A DNA stretch of 64,000 bases from Mucilaginibacter gracilis (GTDB taxonomy: Bacteria; Bacteroidota; Bacteroidia; Sphingobacteriales; Sphingobacteriaceae): the NCBI RefSeq assembly GCF_003633615.1, contig NZ_RBKU01000001.1:1550001-1614000 (forward strand), read 5' to 3'. The notes below the pieces were generated by a model. The model saw nothing but the letters and a program-made list of their open reading frames with translations. It was not told the DNA's origin and made no database searches. Shown here piece by piece: positions 10,081 through 18,437 of the stretch. The position numbers and the translations under genes were made by a program. Each line of letters opens with the position of its first letter. The stretch's first letter is position 1.

Positions 10081-10098
10081 TGTATTCAAAATATACCA

Positions 10099-10293
10099 AT
10101 GATGGAAAAGGCAAATAACGAAAATAAGATGATTGAGTTAAAAGATTGGGCCAAAGAAGTTATGGAATTACTGGATGAGGTAAAGCCCTATCGCAGTGTT
10201 TTTTACAAACAACGCGTGGCCAAATTAAAAGACGAATTTAAACATATAACCAATGGGCAGGCGTGTTATAAACTGCGCAATACGTTATCGTAG
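10099..10293 (+). CDS. Small hypothetical protein, 64 aa
   Basis: A short, charged, mostly helical peptide with no signal or membrane segment. It starts at tandem ATG codons 19 bp after the 25-bp palindrome. Codon use looks like that of the neighbours. I do not recognise a family. It is supported by its position behind a likely regulatory site rather than by homology, so it may be a genuine small protein or a chance ORF. Confidence 0.45.
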   Translation: MMEKANNENKMIELKDWAKEVMELLDEVKPYRSVFYKQRVAKLKDEFKHITNGQACYKLRNTLS

Positions 10294-10421
10294 CATATTC
10301 AAAATAGTAAATTTATTTACCCCAATTTATTGGTAAGGTTTGCAAATGCATTGCGGGGTACGGTTGGGATGTGGGCTCCCAAAAATATTGGTTAAACGGT
10401 ATTTAGCGCAACAATAAAAGC

Positions 10422-10505
10422 AACATTATTGTAAGGCAATCAATTAAAGCACTGGTTTTTAAACTACGCTCTGTATTTAAATTGTTTTTTCCTTACAATA
10501 ATGTT
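10422..10505. repeat. Perfect 15-bp inverted repeat with 54-bp spacer
   Basis: AACATTATTGTAAGG (10422-10436) recurs exactly as its reverse complement at 10491-10505. The bases just inside both arms also partly match (both contain CAATT). The element fills part of the 224-bp gap between the 64-codon gene and the DinB gene. It could be a MITE-like remnant or a long hairpin; nothing here encodes a transposase. Confidence 0.6.
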
Positions 10506-10517
10506 TAGCAGGTTGTA

Positions 10518-11015
10518 TTAAAAACTCATATCATCGGCACTTGGGCCGTAGCTGCCAGGTATAGGTATATTTAGCAAGCGTAAAAACACGCCCAATTGCG
10601 CACGGTGATGCACTATTTGCGAAAACGTTGTCCTTATCATTTCGCCTTTGGTTGATACGCTGTATATTTCATTCCCGTTCCGCAATGTCCAGGTAGGCTC
10701 CAAATCGGCGTCGGTGGCTTTTTCAAGGCTTGCTCTTCCGTCTGCTAACGATTTTTCTAATAATTCCATCAACTCTGCCGTATTGGCAACATGGGTTGGC
10801 TTATAAGGCGCGGTTGCAAAATCAAGTTCGGTAGTGTTTAATACTAAGGTTATCCAGGTTGGCAGTTCGGCAATATGGTTTGATAGTTGCGCAATAGTCA
10901 TGCTTTTAACATGCGGTTGCCACTGGTATTTATCGTCCGGAATGCGGTTTAGCATTTTGCGGGTTGTTTGGGCCTCCTGGTCCATTTCTTTTAATAACAT
11001 TTGAATGATTGCCAT
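10518..11015 (-). CDS. DinB-family protein
   Basis: A four-helix-bundle DinB/YfiT-like protein of about 165 aa. Conserved-looking histidines sit at MTIAQLSNHIAELP and near the C-terminus at QIVHHRAQLGVFLRLLNIPIPGSYGPSADD, and these usually form a metal site. Many family members are thiol-dependent transferases or unknown. The frame is open to a start at 11051, but the ATG at 11015 begins the usual 'MAIIQMLLKEMDQEAQTTRKML' region and is preferred. It probably forms an operon with the WYL regulator just upstream. Confidence 0.85.
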   Translation of the reverse strand: MAIIQMLLKEMDQEAQTTRKMLNRIPDDKYQWQPHVKSMTIAQLSNHIAELPTWITLVLNTTELDFATAPYKPTHVANTAELMELLEKSLADGRASLEKATDADLEPTWTLRNGNEIYSVSTKGEMIRTTFSQIVHHRAQLGVFLRLLNIPIPGSYGPSADDMSF

Positions 11016-11066
11016 AATGGTTTGTTTTTGTTTACCCCGCAAAGTAAACACCCCGTTATGACAACC

Positions 11067-12038
11067 CTATGTCAGCAGAAAACCATCGGATATAGATAAT
11101 TTTTCGGCTGTTTTACAGGTTATGGCTTTAACGCGTTCAATCAATTCATCCGGTTTAATAATAGTTGCCATATCGCCATACATCATATACCACCGTGCAA
11201 AACCCTCTAACGCTCCGGTCAGGAAAATCATTTCCACCTCATCGCCAACCTGCCGCTCAGATACATAGCCACTATAATATTTTTGCTCGGTTAAATAAGG
11301 CACGGCGCGTTTATCAACGCGTATAATTACTTCCTGTAAATTATTGTTTTGATATGTTTTTTGCAGGTGCTCTTTTAAAGGCGGGTGCTTTTGTTTAAAT
11401 ACATCATCGGTTAAAGTAATAGCAAGCACACGGTCTAACCTAAAATCGCGGTAATCGTTTCGCATTCTGCAAAAAGCAATCAGGTGCCAGTAGCCCTCCA
11501 GGTAAAATACTCCAACCGGCTCAACCATACGTTGGGTTTGTTGCTGCCTGTAGTTAGAAAAATATTTGAGCGATACTACAACACCTGCCGTAATACTTTT
11601 TAATATAGGTTGTATAAGGTCTAATTGTGGTTTTTCGTCGGCTTTATGCTTTCCTTTTAAAACCTCAATATGGGTATCCATGTTTTCTAACAAATCCTTC
11701 TCGGTGCTGCGCAGTACAGCCTTTATTTTGTACATAGCCGAGCGGTAATTTGCGCTGTTTGCCGCATCCGTTAACCGCTCCACCATTTTTTCGGCAGTTA
11801 AAAAGGCTATTGCCTCTTCGCGGGTAAACATAACGGGTGGCAGGCGGTAGCCGTCCATTATGGAATAGCCTATGCCGGCTTCACCAATAATTGGGATGCC
11901 TGCTTCCTCAAGTGCTTTTATATCCCGGTAAACGGTACGTAAGCTAATGTTAAACCTGTCGGCCACATCCTGTGCCTTGGTAATCCTGCGCGATTGTAGT
12001 TGGATCAAAATAGCCGATAAGCGGTCAATACGATTCAT
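11067..12038 (-). CDS. WYL-domain transcriptional regulator (YafY type)
   Basis: The 323 aa have an N-terminal HTH_11/DeoR-like winged helix (about 1-60, with DVADRFNISLRTVYRDIKALEEAGIP as the recognition region). A GYRLPPVMFTREEA linker follows, then a C-terminal WYL domain that binds ligand or nucleic acid. The YafY family often controls the adjacent gene; here that is the DinB gene 51 bp downstream of its stop. This pairing of DinB and WYL regulator is common, but the target is inferred. Confidence 0.9.
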   Translation of the reverse strand: MNRIDRLSAILIQLQSRRITKAQDVADRFNISLRTVYRDIKALEEAGIPIIGEAGIGYSIMDGYRLPPVMFTREEAIAFLTAEKMVERLTDAANSANYRSAMYKIKAVLRSTEKDLLENMDTHIEVLKGKHKADEKPQLDLIQPILKSITAGVVVSLKYFSNYRQQQTQRMVEPVGVFYLEGYWHLIAFCRMRNDYRDFRLDRVLAITLTDDVFKQKHPPLKEHLQKTYQNNNLQEVIIRVDKRAVPYLTEQKYYSGYVSERQVGDEVEMIFLTGALEGFARWYMMYGDMATIIKPDELIERVKAITCKTAEKLSISDGFLLT

Positions 12039-12132
12039 GTATTTTAAATATCAACATTTTTTAAAAAAAACACAGTTAAAAAAATACGCAGGTACTTTAT
12101 TTACGTAAATATATATTTAAATAAAAGTTTTG

Positions 12133-12140
12133 TAAGTTTG
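12133..12140 (+). promoter_or_regulatory. Candidate -7 promoter element
   Basis: TAAGTTTG matches the Bacteroidota -7 consensus TAnnTTTG about 90 bp upstream of the hybrid kinase ATG. No good -33 TTG is visible at the right distance, so this is a modest call. Confidence 0.35.
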
Positions 12141-12227
12141 GATTTGGGCTATTGAAACAATTAATAATATTTGTTGTTCCAATTAACTATCCGGCCTTAC
12201 TAAACCCGATAAAATAATTTGAAATTA

Positions 12228-14432
12228 ATGGACGTCATCGCAGATGAGAATAATGAGCAAATTGTTTTGCTGCTCGATAAGGCGTACGCTTACCGAACGA
12301 GCGATTTAAACCAAAGCAAAAAGCTTGCTAATGAGGCTTTGGCTTTAAGTAAAAAAACAAAAAACAATATTTTTATTGGCAAAAGCCTGTCGCAATTGGC
12401 ATTATATGCCATGATACAGGGCGAATATGAAAGCTCGATGGCGATGTCTGAGCAGGCTATTAAATACTTTGAAGAGCTTAACGACGAAAAGGGTATAGCC
12501 GATGCCAAATATAATATAGCCGGGGTTTACTATAAAACCGATAATTTTCACCTTGGTTTAGTTTATTTGATAGACTGCCTGGGCACCTACCGCAAATTTA
12601 ACGACTACCACAACCAGGCCCGTGTAGAAAAATCGTTAGGTACTATTTATGAGTACTTTGGCGATCAAAAAAACGCCATTAAATCATACGAGGATTCTAT
12701 AGAATCTTCCAAAAAAGCAATTGACATTAGCCTGGAATCAAATGCTTATAATCCGCTTTCTGGCGTTTATTTAAAAAAGGACGAACCCGAAAAGGCGCTT
12801 GAACTAATAGAACGCGCTATTTTAATGAAAAACCAAACCGGCGACCTCCGGGGTTTAGCGTTTTCGTTGTACGGCCGGGCTAAGGTATATAGCTACAAAA
12901 AGAAGTATGATAAAGCCGAGGCAGATTTTGAAAAAGCAATAACGATACACCAGGAAATGGGCGAAAGGCTTGGCCTGGGTATGGCATATCAAAAATTTGC
13001 CAGTATGTATGTACAAATGGGCGCGTTTGATAAAGCCAAAATTGTTTTAAAGAAGGGGTATGATTTAAGCGAAAAGTATAATATTGTTATTATAAAGTTT
13101 AAGTGTAATTTTCTTTTTTACCAGATATTTAAAAAGGAAAATAACCCGGTACAGGCATTAAAATATTTGGAGCGTTACTTGCAACAAAAGGAAGCGGCAA
13201 TTAATACACAAACCTTAAAGGTTATTGAAAATTATGAGCTGCTATCTAAAATGGAGACGTTGGAGCTTGAGGCGAGGCTGCAATTAGAAAAGGCTGATAT
13301 TATTGCCGAAAAAGACAAAGCCGAGCAGCAGGCCTTGGTTAAGCAGGAGTTTTTATCAACCATGAGCCACGAAATACGTACACCGCTCAATGCAGTTATA
13401 ACCATAGCAGCACTATTGGGCGATAAAGTAGGTAAAAAGGAGAAGCAATTTGTTGATTCATTAAAATTTGCTGCAAATAACCTGCTGCTTATTATTAACG
13501 ACATTTTGGATTTCACCAAGCTTGAAAACGGAAAAGCCTCTCTGGAACTGCGGCCAACAAACTTTTGCCAACTACTGGAAAATATTAAGCGTACCTACGA
13601 AAACCTTGCAAAAGAGAAGGGCCTGCAACTTTTATTAAATATAGATAGTGGCGTTTCCGAATCGTACGAAATGGACGAAACTAAGTTTTCACAAATTATT
13701 GGTAACCTTTTAACAAACGCTATTAAATTTACCGATGCGGGCAGTGTAAACATGCAGGTAGAAAAAACCGGCTCATCGGCGGACGAATACCATCAGCTAC
13801 GCTTTAAAATTATTGATACCGGTACGGGTATTGCCGGCAATCATCTCCAATCTATTTTCGAAAGTTTTTCTCAGCCAAAATCAATAACTACCCGCAAACA
13901 GGGGGGCTCGGGCTTGGGTTTGGCTATTGTTAAAAAATTGGTTGCCCTGCATAATAGCACCGTAGAGGTACTGAGCACGGTAGGTGAGGGCTCGGTTTTT
14001 TATTTCGACCTTAGCTTAAAATGCGCTAAATCTCAGGTTAAGGCTCCAATTACAAGATCGGACTTGTTGCAAAACAAAACGGTGTTGCTGGCCGAAGACA
14101 ATATGATAAATGCCATGGTAGCCATGAAATTGCTATCGAATTGGAAAATGAAGGCAGAGCATGCAAACGACGGCTTGAAAGCTGTTGAAAAAGCCAACGC
14201 AAAAGGTTACGATTTTATTTTGATGGACATACACATGCCCGAGATGGATGGTTTTGAAGCCACCAAAAACATACGCTGCGGAGCAGGGCACAATTGTTAT
14301 ACACCCATATTTGCTTTAACTGCCGATATTACTGCCGAGCATAAAGAAGAGTATATGCCCTACTTCGACGGTTTTTTACGCAAGCCTATTGAAATTGATA
14401 AACTTTACGAAGCTATGGTTAACAAGCTATAA
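12228..14432 (+). CDS. TPR hybrid histidine kinase with receiver domain
   Basis: A cytoplasmic sensor kinase of 734 aa. The N-terminal half (about 20-345) is a run of tetratricopeptide-like repeats, then a coiled-coil (345-375). A HisKA domain follows with His381 in MSHEIRTPLN, then a HATPase_c with N, G1 (DTGTGIAG) and G2 (GGSGLGLAIV) boxes, and a C-terminal receiver with acceptor Asp667 in LMDIHMPEMDGFEA. No membrane segment or signal is present. A TTG three codons upstream is possible, but the ATG at 12228 is more likely. No separate output regulator is adjacent, so phosphotransfer would go elsewhere. Confidence 0.9.
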   Translation: MDVIADENNEQIVLLLDKAYAYRTSDLNQSKKLANEALALSKKTKNNIFIGKSLSQLALYAMIQGEYESSMAMSEQAIKYFEELNDEKGIADAKYNIAGVYYKTDNFHLGLVYLIDCLGTYRKFNDYHNQARVEKSLGTIYEYFGDQKNAIKSYEDSIESSKKAIDISLESNAYNPLSGVYLKKDEPEKALELIERAILMKNQTGDLRGLAFSLYGRAKVYSYKKKYDKAEADFEKAITIHQEMGERLGLGMAYQKFASMYVQMGAFDKAKIVLKKGYDLSEKYNIVIIKFKCNFLFYQIFKKENNPVQALKYLERYLQQKEAAINTQTLKVIENYELLSKMETLELEARLQLEKADIIAEKDKAEQQALVKQEFLSTMSHEIRTPLNAVITIAALLGDKVGKKEKQFVDSLKFAANNLLLIINDILDFTKLENGKASLELRPTNFCQLLENIKRTYENLAKEKGLQLLLNIDSGVSESYEMDETKFSQIIGNLLTNAIKFTDAGSVNMQVEKTGSSADEYHQLRFKIIDTGTGIAGNHLQSIFESFSQPKSITTRKQGGSGLGLAIVKKLVALHNSTVEVLSTVGEGSVFYFDLSLKCAKSQVKAPITRSDLLQNKTVLLAEDNMINAMVAMKLLSNWKMKAEHANDGLKAVEKANAKGYDFILMDIHMPEMDGFEATKNIRCGAGHNCYTPIFALTADITAEHKEEYMPYFDGFLRKPIEIDKLYEAMVNKL

Positions 14433-14445
14433 AGGGAAAGCCAGG

Positions 14446-15258
14446 TTATTTTACGCTCTTTTTTTGTACCACAAAAAAGCCCAAAATAAAAAAAACAGCG
14501 GCCAGTGCAAGGCTTACAAAAACCTCTTTAGTAAACATGTCTACACTAAGTACCAGCGGCCCAGGTGCCACGGGCTTTTTATTGAATGTAAAAATGCTGT
14601 TTGTTGTAAGTACAGGGTGTGCATAGGGTATCCAATAACTGTATTCCCAGTTAAAGCCAACCAATATCCAACCGGTAATGGTTCCTAAAAAACCAATGCC
14701 CATAGGTTTTATAAAATCGGCCCATATTAAGCTCAATAAAAACTGTACCGATAATATACCCAGCGAAGCCAGAAACAATTTTAAATAAATGAGCGCCAAA
14801 AAGCCCTCCATGTGGAATTCGAAAAACTTGAGTTCTGGTTTTAATGCGCCCAGTAAATTACCACCACCAATGGTAAACAGGTAAAACAGCATTAAACACA
14901 TAAAAACCAAAAATACTGCATACGTGTATTTAGCCGCATAAACGGCCCACTTTGATATGGGTAACGAAAACAAACTTTTCCAGGTATCGGCACGGTGCTC
15001 TATGCTATTTACCGAATATCCTATAATGATGATGTAAATTGGGAGCAACAGTTTGCCCATTACACCAAATATAACATTGGCGTATGATACCCATAAAATT
15101 TGTGCAGGTAGCTTTGCCATTTTTTCGCTATGTGTTAAAAAAGCAACAAACATGAGCAGGCAAATTAAAAACGGCAGTATAATTGAACACCAAAAACCCA
15201 ATGTTTTGCGGCTCTTATAAAACTCCGAGCGTACCGATAATATATATCCTTTCATCAT
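14446..15258 (-). CDS. ABC-2 type transporter permease
   Basis: A 270-aa integral membrane protein with about six hydrophobic segments and the N-terminal SVRSEFYKSRKTLGFW amphipathic region seen in BcrB/LanFEG-type ABC-2 permeases. Its ATG overlaps the TGA of the ATPase gene by one base (TGATG), which indicates coupled translation and a shared complex. The substrate is unknown; peptide-antibiotic export or self-protection is typical of such pairs. Confidence 0.85.
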   Translation of the reverse strand: MMKGYILSVRSEFYKSRKTLGFWCSIILPFLICLLMFVAFLTHSEKMAKLPAQILWVSYANVIFGVMGKLLLPIYIIIIGYSVNSIEHRADTWKSLFSLPISKWAVYAAKYTYAVFLVFMCLMLFYLFTIGGGNLLGALKPELKFFEFHMEGFLALIYLKLFLASLGILSVQFLLSLIWADFIKPMGIGFLGTITGWILVGFNWEYSYWIPYAHPVLTTNSIFTFNKKPVAPGPLVLSVDMFTKEVFVSLALAAVFFILGFFVVQKKSVK

Positions 15259-16157
15259 CAGGTGTTTTGGGTAATTGATAAAAATAAATTTTCTAGATCT
15301 TTTTGCACTTTGCCAATGGCATATACTACGTGGCCATTTTGGTTAAGTAAAGCGTTTATGCGTCCAGTTTCTTCCTTTGATGTATAGGGGACAAAAATGT
15401 TACCCTCCTGAACGTCGTTAATAGTAAAGCCACTGCGGGTTAGCAAATTGGCCGCATCGGCACTATCGCTTAACTCAATATGCACAAGGGGCTTGCTTAA
15501 ACCCTGCAAGTCCTCAATAGTACCCTGAAAAACAAGCTGGCCGTGGTTTATAATACCAACGTGGGTTGCCATACGTTCAATTTCGGCCAGTAAATGGCTC
15601 GATACAAAAACGGTTTTGCCTTGCTCTTGCACCAGGCGCATCAGCAATTGCCGTATTTCTATAATGCCGTTAGGGTCGAGGCCGTTGGTGGGTTCGTCTA
15701 AAATAATAAGTTTGGGGTCCGATAACAGGGCCAGGGCTATACCCAGGCGTTGTTTCATGCCCAATGAGTATTGCCCCGCTTTTTTATTTGCTGCTTGTTT
15801 TAAGCGTACAAGCTCGAGCATCTCGTCAACCCGGGCGGCGGGTACCTGCAATAGCAAGGCACGGTTGCGAAGGTTTTCTCTTCCCGAAAGGTGACTATAA
15901 ATAGCAGGCTGCTCAATTAACGAGCCTATTTGCGATAGTATTTCTATCCGGTGAGTGAGTATGTCTTTGTCAAATAGTTTAATAGTGCCATTATCAGCAT
16001 GCAGCAAATTAAGCAGTAGCTTAATGGTTGTTGTTTTACCGGCGCCATTTGGCCCCAAAAAACCATAAATGCTGCCTTCGGGCACTTGCAACGATACAGA
16101 TTTTACAACCTGCTGGCTACCAAAGTGGAACGAAAGCTGGTCGGTATTAATTACCAT
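15258..16157 (-). CDS. ABC transporter ATP-binding protein (BcrA/CcmA-like)
   Basis: An ATPase of 299 aa with Walker A GPNGAGKT (35-42), signature SLGMKQRLG (131-139), Walker B LIILDEP (150-156) and a C-terminal accessory domain. It powers the ABC-2 permease downstream. The frame extends to 16181, but the ATG at 16157 overlaps the stop of the small upstream gene in the arrangement ATGGTAA. That marks it as the real start and shows translational coupling. Confidence 0.92.
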   Translation of the reverse strand: MVINTDQLSFHFGSQQVVKSVSLQVPEGSIYGFLGPNGAGKTTTIKLLLNLLHADNGTIKLFDKDILTHRIEILSQIGSLIEQPAIYSHLSGRENLRNRALLLQVPAARVDEMLELVRLKQAANKKAGQYSLGMKQRLGIALALLSDPKLIILDEPTNGLDPNGIIEIRQLLMRLVQEQGKTVFVSSHLLAEIERMATHVGIINHGQLVFQGTIEDLQGLSKPLVHIELSDSADAANLLTRSGFTINDVQEGNIFVPYTSKEETGRINALLNQNGHVVYAIGKVQKDLENLFLSITQNT

Positions 16158-16372
16158 TCTCTTTGTTTTGCTACGGAACATACCGCCTTAAACAAAGTTA
16201 CACTTTTATTAAACAAAGAAGTGGCCTGTTTTCCGTTATATGCAACGTTTGCAGCTTTTTCAAGCTCCGATCCCTTTTTTTCTATCTGGTAGCTTACGCC
16301 CATAACCATTACAAATAGTATAGGTACAAGTAGTAACATAAATGGGTTTGTGTTGTTGATTAACTTTTTCAT
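16151..16372 (-). CDS. Small single-pass membrane protein heading the ABC operon
   Basis: A 73-codon protein starting MKKLINNTNPFMLLL, with one hydrophobic segment (about 10-30) and a short soluble tail. Its TAA lies inside the ATGGTAA that also holds the ABC ATPase start, so the two genes overlap by seven bases and are likely co-translated. I do not know the family. Position suggests an accessory or regulatory subunit of the exporter. A longer reading from 16405 exists, but the MKKL start fits the membrane-anchor pattern better. Confidence 0.65.
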   Translation of the reverse strand: MKKLINNTNPFMLLLVPILFVMVMGVSYQIEKKGSELEKAANVAYNGKQATSLFNKSVTLFKAVCSVAKQREW

Positions 16373-16604
16373 GGCAGATATTGTTTGATTGATTTGATGA
16401 CACAAATGAATAGCAATAGTTTAACCTGCTAAAATCAATTAGACCAACAGCCAGTAATTATAGATGAACGGGTAAATACAGCCTAATTTAATTAATCGGC
16501 AATCAAATCCGGTTCATCGGTAAAAATGCGGCGTACATCTAAATACAGTTAGTATTATAGTTATTTATTTTACATTAGATGCGATGAAAGTGAGCGAGCG
16601 ATAA

Positions 16605-17621
16605 ATGAAAAAAGGATGGCAAATATTTTGGCACGTGTTTTTTTGGGTGTGTATGGTGTGCTTTTTTGGCTTAATTACGCACAACAATACCAAAATAAGT
16701 ATCGAAGGCTTGTTGGTTATTTTTGTACTGTACGGGTTTATTAACATTGGGCTGTTTTATGTTAACTTTTTGTTATTTATACCGCTGTTTTTAAACCGTA
16801 AAAAGTATTTAAAGTACAACCTTACCCTATTTATTTTTATACTGCTAATTGGTTTTATTAAGTATGGCCTGGCGCTGTTTTTTAAGCAGTATGTGCTGGT
16901 GCGGGGTAATATGCATGGGGTAATTAGTTTTACTTCGTACTACATAAGTGCTTTTTTTACCAGTTTAATATTTGTGTTTTTAAGCACGGTACTTAAATTT
17001 ACCTTAGACTGGTTTTTGAACGAGCGCATTCAGCGCGATCTGGAAAACCAGCGTTTGAGTGCCGAACTGGCTTTTCTTAAATCGCAAATTAACCCGCACT
17101 TTTTGTTTAACTCGCTTAACAGCATTTATTCGCTGGCTTATCAACGATCAGAAACTACGCCCGAAGCCATTTTAAAACTATCCGAAATTATGCGTTATAT
17201 GCTTTACGAGTGTAACGATAACAAGGTTGATTTGGCTAAAGAACTGCAATACCTGCAAAACTATATCGATTTGCAAAAGATACGTTACGCTAACAAAGCT
17301 TTTGTTGATTTTGAGATAAACGGGCTTATCAGCCACCAGCGTATAGTACCACTATTGCTGATTTCGTTTATAGAAAACGCCTTTAAACATGGCGTTGCCA
17401 ACGATCCCCAAAGCCCCATACGCATTGTTATGGATATTGAACCAGAGCATCTTTATTTTAAAATGGAAAATAAAAAGCATCAATTTAATAAAGATTGGGC
17501 AGGAGGTATTGGCCTTAACAACGTGAAACGCAGGCTCGATTTATTATACCCCGGCAAGTACCAAATGAAAATTGACGACGGTGCCGATACTTATACCAGC
17601 GAATTATCCTTAAATTTATAG
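16605..17621 (+). CDS. LytS-type sensor histidine kinase
   Basis: The 338 aa begin with four membrane helices (about 5-135). A short coiled-coil follows, then a His_kinase domain with phospho-acceptor His165 in QINPHFLFNSLNS, then a reduced HATPase domain (ENAFKHG, GIGLNNVKRRL). This is the class that pairs with LytTR regulators. The partner follows after a 2-bp gap. The gene is divergent from the ABC exporter operon, a possible target of the pair. Confidence 0.92.
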   Translation: MKKGWQIFWHVFFWVCMVCFFGLITHNNTKISIEGLLVIFVLYGFINIGLFYVNFLLFIPLFLNRKKYLKYNLTLFIFILLIGFIKYGLALFFKQYVLVRGNMHGVISFTSYYISAFFTSLIFVFLSTVLKFTLDWFLNERIQRDLENQRLSAELAFLKSQINPHFLFNSLNSIYSLAYQRSETTPEAILKLSEIMRYMLYECNDNKVDLAKELQYLQNYIDLQKIRYANKAFVDFEINGLISHQRIVPLLLISFIENAFKHGVANDPQSPIRIVMDIEPEHLYFKMENKKHQFNKDWAGGIGLNNVKRRLDLLYPGKYQMKIDDGADTYTSELSLNL

Positions 17622-17623
17622 CC

Positions 17624-18349
17624 ATGATACGATGTTTGGTAGTTGACGATGAGCCTTTGGCCTTACATATATTGGAAGATTATATTAGCAAGGTGCCATT
17701 TTTAAGCCTTGTTAAATCAACAACAAACCCCATCGAGGCATTGTCATTTGTGCAAAACGGCCTGGTTGATTTGGTTTTTTTGGATGTGCAAATGCCCGAA
17801 CTAACCGGTATACAGTTTTTAAAAATTGCCAACGGAAAGGCGAAAGTAATATTAACTACTGCCTATTCGCAATATGCGTTAGAAGGCTATGAACTTGATG
17901 TTGTTGATTACCTTTTAAAACCGATAGCTTTTGATCGGTTTTATAAGTCGGCACAAAAGGCGCAAGGTATTATTAGGCCCTCAACTGCCGTTGCAGCCCC
18001 CGCCCCCGAACCCGCGCAGCAGGATTTATTAAGCGACTTTATTTTTGTTAAAACAGAGCACAAAATACAAAAGGTTTATCTGCACGATATTCTTTTTATA
18101 GAAGGCCTTAAAGACTATATATCCATATTTACCCCAACAGAGCGCATTATAACCCTGCAGATTATGAAGAAGATGGAAGATGCTTTACCCGAAAAGCATT
18201 TCATCAGGGTTCACAAATCATACATAGTGGCGCTAAATAAGATAGATAGTATTGAACGCAGCCGCATTTGGATTAAGGATAAGGTAATACCTGTTGGCGA
18301 TACCTATCGCGACCAGTTCTTCAAAATTATAGACGCCAAAAACATTTAG
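17624..18349 (+). CDS. LytTR-family response regulator
   Basis: The 241 aa have a receiver domain (about 1-120; acceptor Asp54 in LVFLDVQMPE, with Lys near the end of the fold), an Ala/Pro-rich linker (about 123-137) and a C-terminal LytTR DNA-binding domain (FVKTEHKIQKVYLHDILFIE through HKSYIVALNKI). It is the cognate regulator of the kinase just upstream. Candidate targets are the divergent ABC operon or the TonB receptor downstream; neither can be proved from sequence. Confidence 0.93.
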   Translation: MIRCLVVDDEPLALHILEDYISKVPFLSLVKSTTNPIEALSFVQNGLVDLVFLDVQMPELTGIQFLKIANGKAKVILTTAYSQYALEGYELDVVDYLLKPIAFDRFYKSAQKAQGIIRPSTAVAAPAPEPAQQDLLSDFIFVKTEHKIQKVYLHDILFIEGLKDYISIFTPTERIITLQIMKKMEDALPEKHFIRVHKSYIVALNKIDSIERSRIWIKDKVIPVGDTYRDQFFKIIDAKNI

Positions 18350-18350
18350 C

Positions 18351-18373
18351 TTATTTAGACTAATTACAAATAA
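18351..18373. promoter_or_regulatory. Operator-like site 1 upstream of TonB receptor promoter
   Basis: A 23-bp site beginning TTATTTAGACTAATTA and ending AAATAA, with partly palindromic ends (TTATTT/AAATAA). Its first 16 bases recur exactly in inverted orientation at 18417-18432. It lies just upstream of the proposed -33 element. The form and the target gene suggest an iron-type (Fur-like) operator, by inference. Confidence 0.55.
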
Positions 18374-18375
18374 AA

Positions 18376-18406
18376 TTGCAAGAGGGCGGTATTTTTATTT
18401 CCTTTG
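18376..18406 (+). promoter_or_regulatory. Candidate promoter of the TonB receptor
   Basis: TTG (18376-18378) and TTCCTTTG (18399-18406) are spaced by 20 bp, which fits the Bacteroidota -33/-7 pattern with one mismatch in TAnnTTTG. The promoter lies precisely between the two inverted operator-like sites. Confidence 0.45.
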
Positions 18407-18409
18407 CGG

Positions 18410-18432
18410 CTGTTTATAATTAGTCTAAATAA
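18410..18432. promoter_or_regulatory. Operator-like site 2 at the TonB receptor start
   Basis: The inverted copy of site 1: TAATTAGTCTAAATAA (18417-18432) is the exact reverse complement of 18351-18366. The flanking bases are also similar, about 20 of 23 in all. It begins just after the -7 element and ends five bases before the ATG, so bound protein would block transcription initiation. Confidence 0.55.
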
Positions 18433-18437
18433 ATAAA

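Noticed and set aside
16473..16548. Direct repeats TAAATACAG at 16473 and 16540 as LytTR binding sites
   Set aside because: The 67-bp spacing does not match the roughly 10-bp period of LytTR sites; likely coincidence.
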